A stretch of DNA of 64,000 nucleotides from Pseudomonas indica NBRC 103045 (GTDB lineage: Bacteria > Pseudomonadota > Gammaproteobacteria > Pseudomonadales > Pseudomonadaceae): NCBI RefSeq assembly GCF_002091635.1, contig NZ_BDAC01000005.1, positions 181,606 through 245,605 of the forward strand. Reading direction: 5' to 3'. Made by a program: the position numbers and the translations under genes. This document shows, piece after piece, positions 1-12,337 of this stretch. The notes under the pieces are model-generated. The model did no database searches and was not told the DNA's origin. It worked only from the letters and a program-made list of their open reading frames with translations. The first letter of the stretch is position 1. Every line of letters starts with the position of its first letter.

Positions 1-1
1 G

Positions 2-580
2 TCCGAGCTGCACATTCCCCTGTGCCAGAGCTGGGCTGAAGTCGGCGCGGCTCTGGACAGCCAGGGCACGGCGTTCATTCCACTAGGGGCCTGGATGCCG
101 CAGTTACAGCGCATGATCGATCTGCGCAACGTCCTCGGGCTTCGTTCCCCGATCCACTCCCTGGCACGCATCCTCAACCCCTTGCAGGCCCGTTGCGGTC
201 TGCAGAGCATCTTCCACCCGGGGTATCAGGAAGTGCATCGGCAAGCCAGCCAGTTGCTCGGCGACACGGCCATCGTGATCAAGGGCGAAGGGGGCGAAAT
301 CGAAATCAACCCGGACGCAACCAGCCACCTTTACGGCACCCGGGACGGCCAGCCGTGGGATGAAGAGTGGCCACCGCTCTCCCCTCTGCGCCAGGTGAAA
401 CCGGAGCGGCTCGACCCCGCGCATCTCGCGGCATTCTGGCGTGGCGAAGTCGATGACAACTATGGTTGCCAGGCCGTGACCGCCACCATGGCCCTTGCCT
501 TACGCGGACTCGGCGTGCCACGCGAGCAAGCGCTGAGTCAGGCCAATGACTACTGGAATGCCCGCGACATATCGAGGTGA
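2..580 (+). CDS. ybiB: YbiB / TrpD2 family protein, 3' part only
   Basis: The reading frame is open from the first bases of the window, so the N-terminus lies outside it; about 192 residues are visible. The sequence resembles the C-terminal part of YbiB (TrpD2), a homologue of anthranilate phosphoribosyltransferase that in E. coli binds nucleic acid and lacks TrpD activity. Supporting stretches are the region around GEGGEIEINPD and the C-terminal helix with ALALRGLGVP. The next downstream conserved gene is cysG, an order I recall from other Pseudomonas genomes. Family assignment is from recognition; the missing N-terminal half cannot be checked. Confidence 0.72.
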   Translation, partial: SELHIPLCQSWAEVGAALDSQGTAFIPLGAWMPQLQRMIDLRNVLGLRSPIHSLARILNPLQARCGLQSIFHPGYQEVHRQASQLLGDTAIVIKGEGGEIEINPDATSHLYGTRDGQPWDEEWPPLSPLRQVKPERLDPAHLAAFWRGEVDDNYGCQAVTATMALALRGLGVPREQALSQANDYWNARDISR

Positions 581-671
581 TCGATAGTTGACGCCCGCTC
601 TTTGCGCTTTTCGTTCGAACCTTCCCGGATAGACTGCCCTCTCATATAGAGAGCCTTCCTGGGAGGACGCG

Positions 672-1676
672 ATGGGATTACTGATCGATGGTCAGTGGCA
701 CGACCAATGGTACAAGACAGGCAAAGACGGACAGTTCCAGCGTGAACAGGCACAACGCCGCAATTGGATCACTCCCGACGGCAGTGCGGGCCCCAGCGGT
801 GAAGGCGGCTTTCCTGCGGAGAGTGGTCGCTATCACCTGTATGTCTCCCTCGCCTGCCCCTGGGCTCATCGCACCCTGATTTTCCGCAAGCTCAAAGGTC
901 TGGAGACACTCATCGACGTCTCGGTGGTCGGCTGGCTGATGGGCGAGAACGGCTGGACATTCGACTCCGCCACAGGTTCGACTGGCGATGCGCTGGATGA
1001 GCTGGATTACCTGTACCAACGCTACAGACAGGACGACCCTCACTACACCGGGCGCGTAACCGTGCCGCTGCTGTGGGACAAAGAACGTCGGCGCATCGTC
1101 AGCAACGAGTCGGCCGAAATCATCCGCATGTTCAATTCGGCATTCGATGCACTCACCGGCTCGCGCCTGGACTTCTATCCACAGCCCCTGCGCGAAACCA
1201 TCGAGCAATTGAACCAGCGCATCTATCCTGCAGTGAACAACGGCGTCTACCGAGCCGGGTTCGCCACTAGCCAGGACGCCTACGAAGAAGCCTTCGACAC
1301 GTTATTCGCCGAACTGGACCGTTTGGACGAACACCTCGGCACGCACAGATACCTGGCCGGCGAATATCTCACCGAAGCCGATTGGCGCCTGTTCACCACG
1401 CTGATCCGTTTCGATGCGGTCTACTTCGGCCACTTCAAGTGCAATCTGCGGCGCATCGAGGATTACCCCAACCTGTCCAACTGGCTACGCGAGCTGTATC
1501 AATGGCCCGGCGTCGCCAACACGGTGAACTTCCAGCATATCCAGCACCACTACTACTGCAGCCACAAAACCATCAACCCGAATGGAATCGTGCCGAAAGG
1601 TCCACAGCACTCTTTCGAGCGTCCGCATGATCGCGGGCGGCTGCCGGGACGTGGTATCTGGCAACGTTCCGGCTAG
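672..1676 (+). CDS. yqjG: Glutathionyl-hydroquinone reductase (Xi-class GST)
   Basis: A 334-residue cytosolic enzyme that by family reduces glutathionyl-hydroquinones, releasing hydroquinone and glutathione disulfide. The N-terminal thioredoxin-like domain carries the family signature SLACPWAHR near residue 61, where Cys is the catalytic nucleophile; an all-helical GST C-terminal domain follows, with the conserved FKCNLRRI segment. Length matches E. coli YqjG (about 328). The ATG at 672 follows a good ribosome site (GGGAGGA). The gene meets cysG tail to tail, the two stops overlapping by 4 bp. Function beyond the GSH-reductase chemistry, such as quinone detoxification, is inferred from the family. 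Confidence 0.9.
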   Translation: MGLLIDGQWHDQWYKTGKDGQFQREQAQRRNWITPDGSAGPSGEGGFPAESGRYHLYVSLACPWAHRTLIFRKLKGLETLIDVSVVGWLMGENGWTFDSATGSTGDALDELDYLYQRYRQDDPHYTGRVTVPLLWDKERRRIVSNESAEIIRMFNSAFDALTGSRLDFYPQPLRETIEQLNQRIYPAVNNGVYRAGFATSQDAYEEAFDTLFAELDRLDEHLGTHRYLAGEYLTEADWRLFTTLIRFDAVYFGHFKCNLRRIEDYPNLSNWLRELYQWPGVANTVNFQHIQHHYYCSHKTINPNGIVPKGPQHSFERPHDRGRLPGRGIWQRSG

Positions 1677-3067
1677 TTCTGCGGCTGGCCGCCTTCGAAC
1701 CAGGCCAGTTTGTCGCGCAGGCGTACTACCTCGCCAACGATGACCAGCGTGGGAGCATGAACTTCATGCTCGGCCACTTGCCGGGGCAGATCGGCCAGAG
1801 TCCCGGTGAAGACCCGTTGGCCAGGAGTGGTACCCTGCTGGACCAACGCTGCGGGCGTATCCGCAGCGCGGCCATGACGAATCAGTTGCTCACAGATCGA
1901 GGGCAGGCCAACCAGCCCCATATAGAACACCAGGGTCTGCCCCGGCGCGGTCAGGTCACTCCAAGGAAGGTCGCAACTGCCGTCCTTTAGGTGCCCCGTG
2001 ACGAAGCGTACCGACTGGGCATAGTCGCGGTGGGTCAGCGGAATACCGGCATAAGCGGCACAGCCGCTGGCAGCCGTGATGCCAGGCACGACCTGGAACG
2101 GAATACCGTTGGCCGCCAACTCTTCGATCTCTTCCCCGCCACGACCGAAAATGAACGGGTCGCCGCCCTTCAGACGCAGCACACGCTTCCCTTGCCGGGC
2201 CAGACTGACCAGCTGCTGGTTGATCTGCTCTTGGGGAAGCGCATGATCGGCGCGCTGCTTACCGACATAGATTCGCTCGGCATCACGTCGACACAGCTCG
2301 ATGATGGCGGGCGCCACCAAACGGTCGTAAAGCACGACATCCGCCTGCTGCATCAGACGCAACGCTCGGAAAGTCAACAGGTCGGGATCGCCCGGCCCGG
2401 CCCCAACCAGGTAGACCTCGCCCAACGCCTGCGCCTCCGCACCGGCAAGCTTTTCTTCCAGCAGGCGTTCGGCTTCGCTTTCCTGCCCGGCAAATACCCG
2501 CTCGGCGATGCCGCCCTGAAAGACATCCTCCCAGAACACCCGACGCTGCTGTACGTCGGGAAGCTGCTTCTTCACCTGGCTGCGAAACTTCTTCGCCAAA
2601 CCGGCCAGTCGACCATAGGCGGCCGGAATCCAGGTTTCGATGCGTGCACGAATCAGACGGGCGAGCACGGGAGCATCACCGCCGCTGGATACCGCAACGA
2701 GCAAGGGCGAACGATCGACGATGGCGGGAAAGATCACGCTGCACAGCGCCGGCGCATCGACGACGTTGACGGGTACCCTCTTGGCATGTGCATCCTGAGA
2801 AACCCGGGCGTTCAAGGTTTCGTCATCGGTGGCCGCAATGGCCAACACACAGCCATCCAGGTCGCTGTCCAGATAGCCGCGCACGACACTTTGTCCGCCC
2901 GTTCGCTCTACCAGGTCGACCAACTGAGGCTCTATCAGCGGCGCCACGACATGCAGCACCGCGCCGGCGGATGCCAGCAAGCGGGCTTTGCGCAATGCCA
3001 CCTCGCCGCCACCCACCACGAGAACCTGGCGTTTCTGCAGGTTGTGAAAAAGCGGGAGGTAATCCAT
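1673..3067 (-). CDS. cysG: Siroheme synthase (trifunctional CysG)
   Basis: A 464-residue fusion that makes siroheme from uroporphyrinogen III. The N-terminal ~200 residues are the precorrin-2 dehydrogenase/ferrochelatase module with a nucleotide-binding [12 protein letters not shown] motif at about residue 17. The C-terminal half is the SAM-dependent uroporphyrinogen methyltransferase with [15 protein letters not shown] near residue 218 and the [13 protein letters not shown] motif. The product supplies the cofactor for sulfite and nitrite reductases. Length equals E. coli CysG. It lies 121 bp downstream of serS on the same strand with an inverted repeat between them, so it may be partly independent of the serS operon. 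Confidence 0.97.
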   Translation of the reverse strand: MDYLPLFHNLQKRQVLVVGGGEVALRKARLLASAGAVLHVVAPLIEPQLVDLVERTGGQSVVRGYLDSDLDGCVLAIAATDDETLNARVSQDAHAKRVPVNVVDAPALCSVIFPAIVDRSPLLVAVSSGGDAPVLARLIRARIETWIPAAYGRLAGLAKKFRSQVKKQLPDVQQRRVFWEDVFQGGIAERVFAGQESEAERLLEEKLAGAEAQALGEVYLVGAGPGDPDLLTFRALRLMQQADVVLYDRLVAPAIIELCRRDAERIYVGKQRADHALPQEQINQQLVSLARQGKRVLRLKGGDPFIFGRGGEEIEELAANGIPFQVVPGITAASGCAAYAGIPLTHRDYAQSVRFVTGHLKDGSCDLPWSDLTAPGQTLVFYMGLVGLPSICEQLIRHGRAADTPAALVQQGTTPGQRVFTGTLADLPRQVAEHEVHAPTLVIVGEVVRLRDKLAWFEGGQPQN

Positions 3068-3112
3068 AGCGCTGCCCTTGATGAATATCGAGCCGCTTGC
3101 GGCTCATGAAGA

Positions 3113-3157
3113 ATGAGGGAATACGATACCGCCAGATCCGGCTCGTGATTCCCTCAT
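3113..3157. repeat. 10-bp inverted repeat between serS and cysG
   Basis: ATGAGGGAAT at 3113-3122 is perfectly mirrored by ATTCCCTCAT at 3148-3157, leaving a 25-nt loop that itself has some pairing potential. It sits in the 121-bp gap between the serS stop and the cysG start. It could be an mRNA hairpin, an attenuating terminator or a repressor site. There is no strong T-run directly after it, so I do not call it a classical terminator. Confidence 0.5.
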
Positions 3158-3188
3158 GTCTACCCTCTCGACGAAGAGAAGTGACGAC

Positions 3189-4484
<1,296 letters not shown>

Positions 4485-4487
4485 CTA

Positions 4488-4862
4488 TCAGAGCTTGGTC
4501 AGGGACAGCCCGGCCCAGGTTGCGAGCAGGCCGCCGACGACGCTGATAGCCACATAGCCCAACGCGATCGGCAGCTCGCCATGTTCCAGCAGGCGCAGCG
4601 TATCCAGGGAAAAGGAGGAAAAGGTCGTCAAGGCACCGAGAAATCCGAGCAGCAAACCGCTACGGATTTCGACCGGCAGCTCCGGACGCCCTAGAAACAG
4701 GCCATACAAATAACCGATCAGCATGCAGCCGACCAGATTCACCGTCAGCGTCGCGACAGGGAAATACTTCGGCAAATGGGCCGTCACCCAACTTGCGACA
4801 GCGAAGCGCAACAGAGTGCCCGCAATGCCGCCGGCGGCTACGGCCAGGATCAGGCGAATCAT
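4488..4862 (-). CDS. crcB: Fluoride ion channel CrcB/Fluc
   Basis: A 124-residue inner-membrane protein with four predicted hydrophobic helices. The N-terminal [10 protein letters not shown] and the central [13 protein letters not shown] motif are the Fluc signatures; the TTFSSFS stretch lines the pore and sodium site. Fluc proteins work as dual-topology dimers that export fluoride. The start overlaps the rarA stop (ATGA, 4859-4862), implying translational coupling. I saw no fluoride riboswitch immediately upstream, consistent with its position inside an operon. Confidence 0.95.
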   Translation of the reverse strand: MIRLILAVAAGGIAGTLLRFAVASWVTAHLPKYFPVATLTVNLVGCMLIGYLYGLFLGRPELPVEIRSGLLLGFLGALTTFSSFSLDTLRLLEHGELPIALGYVAISVVGGLLATWAGLSLTKL

Positions 4863-6190
4863 GGCTTTCTCCGTTGCCGCGGACTGGCGCGGTCAAGGGC
4901 CGCGAGATGGTCCAGCTTGTCGCGGATTTTCGATTCCAGGCCGCGCGGAACCGGTTGGTAGTAATGGCGCGGCTCCAGTGCCTCCGGGAAGTAGTCTTCA
5001 CCGGCTGCATAGGCATCCGGCTCGTCGTGGGCATAGCGGTATTCGTCGCCATAGCCCAGCTGCTTCATCAGCTTGGTCGGCGCATTCCGCAGATGCAGGG
5101 GCACCTCCTGCGAGCCATTTTCCGCCGCATCGCGCATAGCCGCCTTGAAGGCCGTGTAGACCGCATTGCTCTTCGGTGCGCAGGCCAGGTAGACGATTGC
5201 CTGGGCTACCGCCAGCTCACCCTCGGGACTGCCAAGACGCTCCTGCACATCCCAAGCTGTCAGGCAAAGGCTCAACGCCCGCGGATCGGCATTGCCGATG
5301 TCTTCACTGGCCATCCGCACCACGCGACGGGCGATATAGAGCGGATCGCAGCCTCCATCAAGCATCCGGGTGAACCAGTAGAGTGCCGCATCCGGATTAG
5401 AACCCCGGACCGATTTGTGCAGCGCGGAAATCTGGTCGTAGAACGCCTCGCCGCCCTTGTCGAAACGACGCCGGCTGTCGCCCAGCAGATTCTGTAGCAG
5501 CTCCACCTCGATCGAGCCGCCGTCCTCGACCAGATCGGCGGCGTTCTCCAGGAAGTTCAACAAGCGACGGCCATCGCCATCGGCGGCGGCCATGAGGATT
5601 TTGAAACTGTCCTCCGGGAGCTGCAGGCGGCGCTTACCCAGCCCCTTGTCCTCGCCCAGCGCGCGTTGAACCAACTTGCGCAGGGCGGCTTCATCCAGGC
5701 TCTTCAGCACATAGACCCGGGCTCGCGACAGCAAGGCGTTGTTCAGTTCGAACGAGGGGTTTTCCGTCGTGGCACCAATGAAAATCAGCGTTCCATCTTC
5801 GACGTAGGGCAGGAAGGCGTCTTGCTGAGACTTGTTGAAACGGTGCACTTCGTCCACGAAGAGAATGGTCCGCCGGCCATATTGGGCGGCCTGCTGCTTG
5901 GCCACCTCTACTGCCTGGCGGATTTCCTTCACGCCTGAGAGCACGGCGGAAATCGTCTCGAAATGCGCATCGGAAACTTGCGCGAGCAGACGCGCCAGGG
6001 TGGTCTTGCCGACGCCGGGAGGCCCCCAGAAGATCATCGAGTGCAGCGCCCCCTGCTCCAGGGCCTCGCGCAACGGTTTGCCCCGGGCCAACAGGTGTTC
6101 CTGTCCGACATACTCATCCAGATTGCCCGGGCGCAAGCGCGCGGCCAAAGGCTGGGCAACGGGTTCGGAGCGGAACAGGTCCATGCTCAT
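4859..6190 (-). CDS. rarA: Replication-associated recombination protein A (MgsA/RarA)
   Basis: A 443-residue AAA+ ATPase of the clamp-loader family that acts at stalled replication forks. Walker [10 protein letters not shown] lies near residue 56, Walker B is [16 protein letters not shown], sensor 1 is [11 protein letters not shown], and the C-terminal tetramerisation part carries [10 protein letters not shown]. Length matches E. coli RarA (447). The start overlaps the lolA stop by 4 bp and the stop overlaps the crcB start by 4 bp. The lolA-rarA-serS neighbourhood is conserved in gammaproteobacteria. Confidence 0.96.
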   Translation of the reverse strand: MSMDLFRSEPVAQPLAARLRPGNLDEYVGQEHLLARGKPLREALEQGALHSMIFWGPPGVGKTTLARLLAQVSDAHFETISAVLSGVKEIRQAVEVAKQQAAQYGRRTILFVDEVHRFNKSQQDAFLPYVEDGTLIFIGATTENPSFELNNALLSRARVYVLKSLDEAALRKLVQRALGEDKGLGKRRLQLPEDSFKILMAAADGDGRRLLNFLENAADLVEDGGSIEVELLQNLLGDSRRRFDKGGEAFYDQISALHKSVRGSNPDAALYWFTRMLDGGCDPLYIARRVVRMASEDIGNADPRALSLCLTAWDVQERLGSPEGELAVAQAIVYLACAPKSNAVYTAFKAAMRDAAENGSQEVPLHLRNAPTKLMKQLGYGDEYRYAHDEPDAYAAGEDYFPEALEPRHYYQPVPRGLESKIRDKLDHLAALDRASPRQRRKP

Positions 6191-6810
6191 TCCTGAATGA
6201 CGTCGGCGCCTTCCGGGATGTCGAAACTGAACTGTTTGGAGTCCAGCGGCTCGTTCATTTTCACCCCGAGGAAAAGGATATTGGTGCGCTGTCCGACGCT
6301 GTCGATCAGCTGCATGTCGTTGACCACGCCATTACGGAAGGACAGGCGCAGGCTGTCGAACAAGCTGTCCTTGGCCTTCGGCTTGAGGATGAAGTCGACC
6401 ACATCCCCCCCTTCCTTGTGAGTGATCTCGAAGTTTTCACTGATCTTCGAAACATCGCCGGAGAGCAGCAGAGCCGGTGTATGGGTCAGGCGCTGGTCGA
6501 GTGTCTGGATGGTGACCTGCTCCAGATCCGGATCGTAGAGCCAGACCTTTTCGCCATTGGATACCAACAACTGCTCCATCGGAGCGTCCGTATGCCAACG
6601 GAACAGCCCTGGCCGCTTGAGTGCCAGTTCGCCGGCCGTCTCCTGCAACTGAGTACCGCTGCCATCCAGCGTCAGTTGGGAGAATCGCCCCGTCAGGGTC
6701 TGGGCCTGGCTCAGCAACTGAGTCAAGCGCTTGACCGCCTTGTCTTCGGCGTGGGCGGGAACGACGGCAAAACTCAGGGCTGCCAACAGCAACATGCGGA
6801 TCAGGCGCAT
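6187..6810 (-). CDS. lolA: Outer-membrane lipoprotein carrier protein LolA
   Basis: A periplasmic chaperone of about 207 residues that takes lipoproteins from the LolCDE transporter to LolB. I prefer the ATG at 6810 over the in-frame ATG at 6822 because GAGG lies 6 nt upstream of the former. The resulting protein begins with a clean signal peptide, [21 protein letters not shown], cleaved after AHA. Conserved family features are the FRWHTDAP and [12 protein letters not shown] segments. It sits 20 bp downstream of ftsK and overlaps rarA. Confidence 0.95.
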   Translation of the reverse strand: MRLIRMLLLAALSFAVVPAHAEDKAVKRLTQLLSQAQTLTGRFSQLTLDGSGTQLQETAGELALKRPGLFRWHTDAPMEQLLVSNGEKVWLYDPDLEQVTIQTLDQRLTHTPALLLSGDVSKISENFEITHKEGGDVVDFILKPKAKDSLFDSLRLSFRNGVVNDMQLIDSVGQRTNILFLGVKMNEPLDSKQFSFDIPEGADVIQE

Positions 6811-6830
6811 GAAAATCCTCATTGATTCGA

Positions 6831-9239
6831 TTAGTCGCGTACCGGCCCCGGCGCGATCACTTCGCGGCTGCCGTTGGTATTCATCGCCGTCACCACACCG
6901 GCCATCTCCATGGCCTCGATCATGCGGGCGGCGCGGTTGTAGCCAATCTTGAGCTTGCGCTGGACCGCGGAAATCGAAGCGCGGCGGCTCTCGGTAACGA
7001 AACGCACCGCTTCATCGTACAGCGGGTCCTCTTCGCTCCCCTCTCCGCCTTCCCCGCCTCCGCCATCGAAGCCACTGGACGAGCCGCCTTCCTCCACGCC
7101 AGCAAGGATGTCTTCGATGTAATCCGGCGCCCCCCGCATCTTCCAGGCTTCTACGACGCGATGCACCTCGTCGTCAGAGACGAAGGCGCCATGGACGCGG
7201 ATCGGCAAACCGGTGCCCGGCGGCAGGTAGAGCATGTCACCGTGGCCCAGCAACTGCTCGGCGCCGCCCTGGTCGAGAATGGTGCGGGAGTCGATCTTGC
7301 TGGACACCTGGAAGGCCATCCGCGTCGGGATGTTGGCCTTGATCAGGCCGGTGATCACGTCCACAGAGGGACGCTGGGTCGCCAGGATCAGGTGAATACC
7401 CGCCGCACGGGCCTTCTGTGCGATACGCGCGATCAGCTCTTCGACCTTCTTGCCGACGATCATCATCATGTCGGCGAACTCGTCGACGATCACCACGATC
7501 GTCGGCAGGGTCTTCAGCAACGGCGCCTCGTCATCCATGCTTTCGCGGCGGTAGAGCGGATCGGTCAGCGGCGTACCGGCTTCCTCGGCATCCTTCACCT
7601 TACGGTTGAAGCCGGCGAGATTCCGCACTCCCATTGCTGCCATCAGCTTGTAGCGGCGCTCCATCTCGGCGACGCTCCAACGCAAGGCATTCGCCGCCTC
7701 CTTCATATCGGTGACCACCGGGCAGAGCAGGTGCGGAATACCCTCGTAGATGGACAACTCCAACATTTTCGGGTCGATCATGATCAGCCGCGCGTGCTCC
7801 GGCGTGGACTTGAACAGGATCGACAGGATCATGGCATTCACACCCACCGACTTACCGGAACCGGTGGTACCGGCGACCAGCAAGTGCGGCATCTTCGCCA
7901 GGTCAGTGATGATCGGCTTGCCGCCAATATCGTGTCCGAGCGCCAGCGTCACCGGCGACTTAGCATCGTCATACTCGGGCGACGAAAGCACTTCGGAGAA
8001 ACGAACGATCTGGCGGTCTTCGTTGGGTATCTCGATACCCACGGTGGTCTTGCCCGGTATGACCTCCACGACGCGCACGCTGATCACCGCCAGCGAACGC
8101 GCCAGGTCCTTGGCCAGGTTGGAAATCCGGCTGACCTTCACCCCGGCTGCGGGCTGGATTTCGAAGCGGGTGATCACCGGCCCCGGGTGGACGGACTCCA
8201 CCTGCACCTCGACGCCGAACTCCTTGAGCTTGATCTCCAGCAGTCGCGACATCGCCTCCAGCGATTCGGGGGAGTATTTCTTCGGCTTCTTCTCCGCCAT
8301 GTCGAGAATGGAGATCGGCGGCAAAGTGCCTTCCACGGCGGTATCGACGAACAGCGGGGCCTGTTTTTCCTTGAGTACGCGCTTGCTGGGCTCCGCCGCC
8401 TTGGGGGGTGGCGGTGGCGTGATGATCGGCGCGGGCCGGCTTTCCCGCTCGGTCATGTGCTTGGTCAATGCTTCTTCACGCTCGATCAGGCGTTCCTTGA
8501 CCTTGGCCTGCTCTCGGCGATCCGGGAGCACCGGTGCGGCCACGGCGTTGACCCGGTCATCCACCTCGCGCAACTGGGCCACCAGTTGCTTGCGCTCGAC
8601 ACGGGCACTCCACCAGCGATTGATGGCGTTGTGGATCAGTTCGAAGAGATCCAGCGTGATCTTGCCGGTCACGTCCATGACCTTGAACCAGGACAGGTCA
8701 CTGAACACCGTCAGCCCGAACAAGAACAATGCAATGAACAGCAACGTGCTGCCCTGGACATTGAGAGCGTTGATGGCGAGCTGCCCCAGGCTTTCCCCAA
8801 GCGCACCACCGGCCGACGCCGGCATGTTGGAACCGGAATGGAAATGGATAAAGGCCAGCCCGGCGCCCGACAGCACGAGGAAAACCAGGCCGATTAGCCG
8901 CCAGGAGAACAACCAGCCGCTCCACTGCCAGGGTTGATGCCGGCTGCGGAATACCTGCCAGGTCTTGATGGCCAGCAACAGCGGAAACAGGTAAGCGAAA
9001 TAGCCCAGGGCCATGAACAGGATGTCGGCAAACCAGGCACCCGCACGGCCGGCCGCATTCTGTACCTGCTCGACGCGGCTGGTATGCGTCCAGCCGGGAT
9101 CGGCCGGATCGTAGGTCAACAGGGCCATCCAGAGGTACAGGCAAAGGGCCCCCAGGGCAATCAGCGCACCTTCCTTCAGACGGTAGTGCAGTTGCTGACG
9201 CCAGACGGGGGCTTGGGCGGTGGTAGTGGTATTCTTCAA
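6831..9239 (-). CDS. ftsK: DNA translocase FtsK
   Basis: An 802-residue divisome protein that pumps chromosomal termini through the septum and activates XerCD at dif. About four hydrophobic segments occupy the first ~190 residues, then a linker rich in charge and proline (~200-310), then the RecA-like motor with Walker [13 protein letters not shown] and Walker [13 protein letters not shown]. The C-terminal gamma winged helix that reads KOPS is the segment after [11 protein letters not shown]. The linker is short compared with E. coli (1329 residues), as is normal in Pseudomonas. The start is TTG at 9239, preceded by AGGAAAAG. Confidence 0.97.
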   Translation of the reverse strand: MKNTTTTAQAPVWRQQLHYRLKEGALIALGALCLYLWMALLTYDPADPGWTHTSRVEQVQNAAGRAGAWFADILFMALGYFAYLFPLLLAIKTWQVFRSRHQPWQWSGWLFSWRLIGLVFLVLSGAGLAFIHFHSGSNMPASAGGALGESLGQLAINALNVQGSTLLFIALFLFGLTVFSDLSWFKVMDVTGKITLDLFELIHNAINRWWSARVERKQLVAQLREVDDRVNAVAAPVLPDRREQAKVKERLIEREEALTKHMTERESRPAPIITPPPPPKAAEPSKRVLKEKQAPLFVDTAVEGTLPPISILDMAEKKPKKYSPESLEAMSRLLEIKLKEFGVEVQVESVHPGPVITRFEIQPAAGVKVSRISNLAKDLARSLAVISVRVVEVIPGKTTVGIEIPNEDRQIVRFSEVLSSPEYDDAKSPVTLALGHDIGGKPIITDLAKMPHLLVAGTTGSGKSVGVNAMILSILFKSTPEHARLIMIDPKMLELSIYEGIPHLLCPVVTDMKEAANALRWSVAEMERRYKLMAAMGVRNLAGFNRKVKDAEEAGTPLTDPLYRRESMDDEAPLLKTLPTIVVIVDEFADMMMIVGKKVEELIARIAQKARAAGIHLILATQRPSVDVITGLIKANIPTRMAFQVSSKIDSRTILDQGGAEQLLGHGDMLYLPPGTGLPIRVHGAFVSDDEVHRVVEAWKMRGAPDYIEDILAGVEEGGSSSGFDGGGGEGGEGSEEDPLYDEAVRFVTESRRASISAVQRKLKIGYNRAARMIEAMEMAGVVTAMNTNGSREVIAPGPVRD

Positions 9240-9452
9240 AACGCGTCTTTTCCTGCGCTTTTGGCGCTCCCAACACTGAGTGGACGGCGAAAAACGCCCC
9301 TATTGTACGGGTTTGCTCGCCCGATGCCACGCCGGACCAGACCCTGCCGGCGCGTTTTGCCGCCCTCTCCTGCTTCGGTGTAGCATAGCCGGCAGCATCG
9401 TCCGGGCGGCTCAATTGGAGCACGCATTTTCTTTTGTGACAAAGGCTTATGA

Positions 9453-10409
<957 letters not shown>

Positions 10410-10445
10410 CGATCAGGCGGGCGCGAGCGCCCGCCCTCCCCCTCC

Positions 10446-11195
10446 ATGCTGACCTGGCTGAAACGCGACGACCTGATCTTTCCGCCCCTGGAACGGGCCT
10501 TGCGCGAACCCAACGGGCTGCTCGCTGCCGGTGGCGACCTTTCTGCTGATCGTTTGATCCAGGCCTACCGTCATGGCTGCTTCCCCTGGTACCAGGACGG
10601 CCAGCCCATTCTCTGGTGGTCACCCGACCCGAGAACGGTTCTGTTTCCCGATGAATTCCATCTTTCCCGGAGCCTGGCGAAATGTATACGCCAGGGCCAC
10701 TATCGGGTGACTTTCGACCGGGACTTCCCAGCCGTCATCCGTGCTTGCGCAGCTCCCCGGGACTACGCCGACGGCACCTGGATTACCGAGGCAATGCAGA
10801 ATGCCTACCTGGCCCTGCATCAACGCGGCGTCGCCCATTCGGTCGAAGTCTGGCAAGACGACCAACTGGTCGGCGGGCTCTACGGGCTGGCCATGGGGCA
10901 GCTATTTTTCGGCGAATCCATGTTCAGCCGAGCGGATAACGCCTCGAAGGTCGGTTTCGCCACGCTGGTGGCGCACCTGAAGCACTGGGGGTTCGTCCTG
11001 ATCGATTGCCAGATGCCAACCCAGCACCTGCAGAGCTTTGGCGCTCGCCCTATCTCTAGGACCGAGTTCGCCCGCTATCTGAGGCACCATCTGGATCGAC
11101 CCAGCGCAGCGGACTGGACTGTCTCGCTGGCCCCCGGCGCAACGAATACCAGTACAGTCAGTCAAAAAAACACACCACCAACCTCGGAGTGGTAG
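10446..11195 (+). CDS. aat: Leucyl/phenylalanyl-tRNA--protein transferase
   Basis: A 249-residue N-degron enzyme that adds Leu or Phe from aminoacyl-tRNA to proteins with N-terminal Lys or Arg, marking them for ClpS-ClpA. Signature stretches are [10 protein letters not shown], the [21 protein letters not shown] block and [20 protein letters not shown]. The family is usually about 225-235 residues, so the low-complexity tail after LDRPSAADW looks like a short unconserved extension. It precedes bpt by 54 bp. Confidence 0.96.
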   Translation: MLTWLKRDDLIFPPLERALREPNGLLAAGGDLSADRLIQAYRHGCFPWYQDGQPILWWSPDPRTVLFPDEFHLSRSLAKCIRQGHYRVTFDRDFPAVIRACAAPRDYADGTWITEAMQNAYLALHQRGVAHSVEVWQDDQLVGGLYGLAMGQLFFGESMFSRADNASKVGFATLVAHLKHWGFVLIDCQMPTQHLQSFGARPISRTEFARYLRHHLDRPSAADWTVSLAPGATNTSTVSQKNTPPTSEW

Positions 11196-11249
11196 GCGCA
11201 TCCCAGCGCCTGACATACACTTGCTCTAGGGTTTCCCCGAGGGTTGACC

Positions 11250-11957
11250 ATGACCGAGCTGGCTCGTCTCAAGTTTTACGCCACTCAGCCCCATCCATGC
11301 AGCTACCTGCCCGAAGAACAGGCCACGACCCTGTTCCTCGACCCAAGCCAGCCGATGGATGTGGACGTCTATGCCGAACTTTCGGAAATGGGTTTCCGGC
11401 GCAGCGGCGACCACCTCTACCGCCCCCACTGCCAGCGCTGCACGGCTTGCGTACCCGCGCGCATCCCTGTCGACAAGTTCATCCCTAATCGCCAGCAGCG
11501 GCGCATTCTCAAGCGCAACATGGACCTGCAGGTTCGTCCGGTACGCCCCAATTTCAATGAAGAGCTCTACGCCCTCTACGTGCGCTACATCGAACAACGC
11601 CATGCCGATGGAGACATGTATCCGCCCAGCCGCGACCAGTTCGCCACTTTCCTCGTCCGCGACCTCCCCTTCGCTCGCTTCTACGAGTTCCGACTAGCCG
11701 GACGGCTGGTAGCCGTTGCGGTGACGGACGTTCTGCCTAACGGATTATCGGCCGTCTACACCTTCTACGATCCAGACGAAGAGCGTCGCAGCCTGGGTCG
11801 TTACGCCATCCTCTGGCAGATCGGCGAGACCGCACGACTCGGCCTCCATGCGGTCTATCTCGGGTACTGGATCAAGAATTGTCGCAAGATGAATTACAAG
11901 ACCCAGTACCGTCCGATCGAACTGTTCGTCAACCAACGCTGGGTCACTCTGACCTGA
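11250..11957 (+). CDS. bpt: Aspartate/glutamate leucyltransferase (Bpt/Ate)
   Basis: A 235-residue aminoacyl-tRNA-protein transferase that adds Leu to N-terminal Asp or Glu. The start chosen is the ATG at 11250 ([10 protein letters not shown]), matching the family N-terminus; an in-frame TTG 6 bp earlier is less likely. It shows the paired cysteines [18 protein letters not shown] and the C-terminal [16 protein letters not shown] block typical of the R-transferase family. Together with aat, clpA and clpS in the next 3 kb it makes a complete N-degron recognition and delivery set. Confidence 0.95.
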
Positions 11958-11962
11958 AGCCC

Positions 11963-11992
11963 TTGGCGGCAAGACAGGTTTTCGGGCACAAT
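11963..11992 (+). promoter_or_regulatory. Possible sigma-70 promoter for infA
   Basis: TTGGCG (11963-11968) and CACAAT (11987-11992) are separated by 18 bp, directly downstream of the bpt stop and about 67 bp before the infA start. The hexamers are imperfect, so this is a candidate only. Confidence 0.35.
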
Positions 11993-12058
11993 GCACGCCG
12001 CTTTCGCCTGGGGCCAGTTCGCACCGGGCCATTCATTCGAGACCGAGGGCTTTACTGC

Positions 12059-12277
12059 ATGTCGAAAGAAGACAGCTTCGAAATGGAAGGCACTGTCGTC
12101 GACACCCTGCCCAACACCATGTTCCGTGTGGAGTTGGAAAACGGGCACGTCGTTACCGCGCATATCTCTGGCAAAATGCGCAAGAACTACATTCGCATCC
12201 TTACTGGCGACAAGGTCCGCGTCGAACTGACGCCCTACGACCTGAGCAAGGGCCGCATCACCTATCGCGCCCGCTAA
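12059..12277 (+). CDS. infA: Translation initiation factor IF-1
   Basis: A 72-residue S1/OB-fold protein that occupies the ribosomal A site during initiation. The protein begins [20 protein letters not shown] and ends GRITYRAR, close to E. coli IF-1 throughout. The correct ATG at 12059 is internal to a longer open frame that has no support upstream. It is followed by a strong bidirectional terminator and faces clpA tail to tail. Confidence 0.98.
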
Positions 12278-12290
12278 GCGAGTCGAATGG

Positions 12291-12317
12291 AAAACGCCCG
12301 GCATTGCCGGGCGTTTT
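12291..12317. terminator. Bidirectional terminator between infA and clpA
   Basis: AAAACGCCCGGCATTGCCGG followed by GCGTTTT forms a GC-rich stem (CGCCCGGC/GCCGGGCG) flanked by A4 and T4. It lies 14 bp after infA and 21 bp from the clpA stop, so it can serve both convergent genes. Confidence 0.9.
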
Positions 12318-12337
12318 CGTTTTGCTGCCTAAGTGGA

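Noticed and set aside
6822..8897. A 691-residue plus-strand frame over ftsK
   Set aside because: Antisense to ftsK, rich in Arg, His and Gly with no domain.
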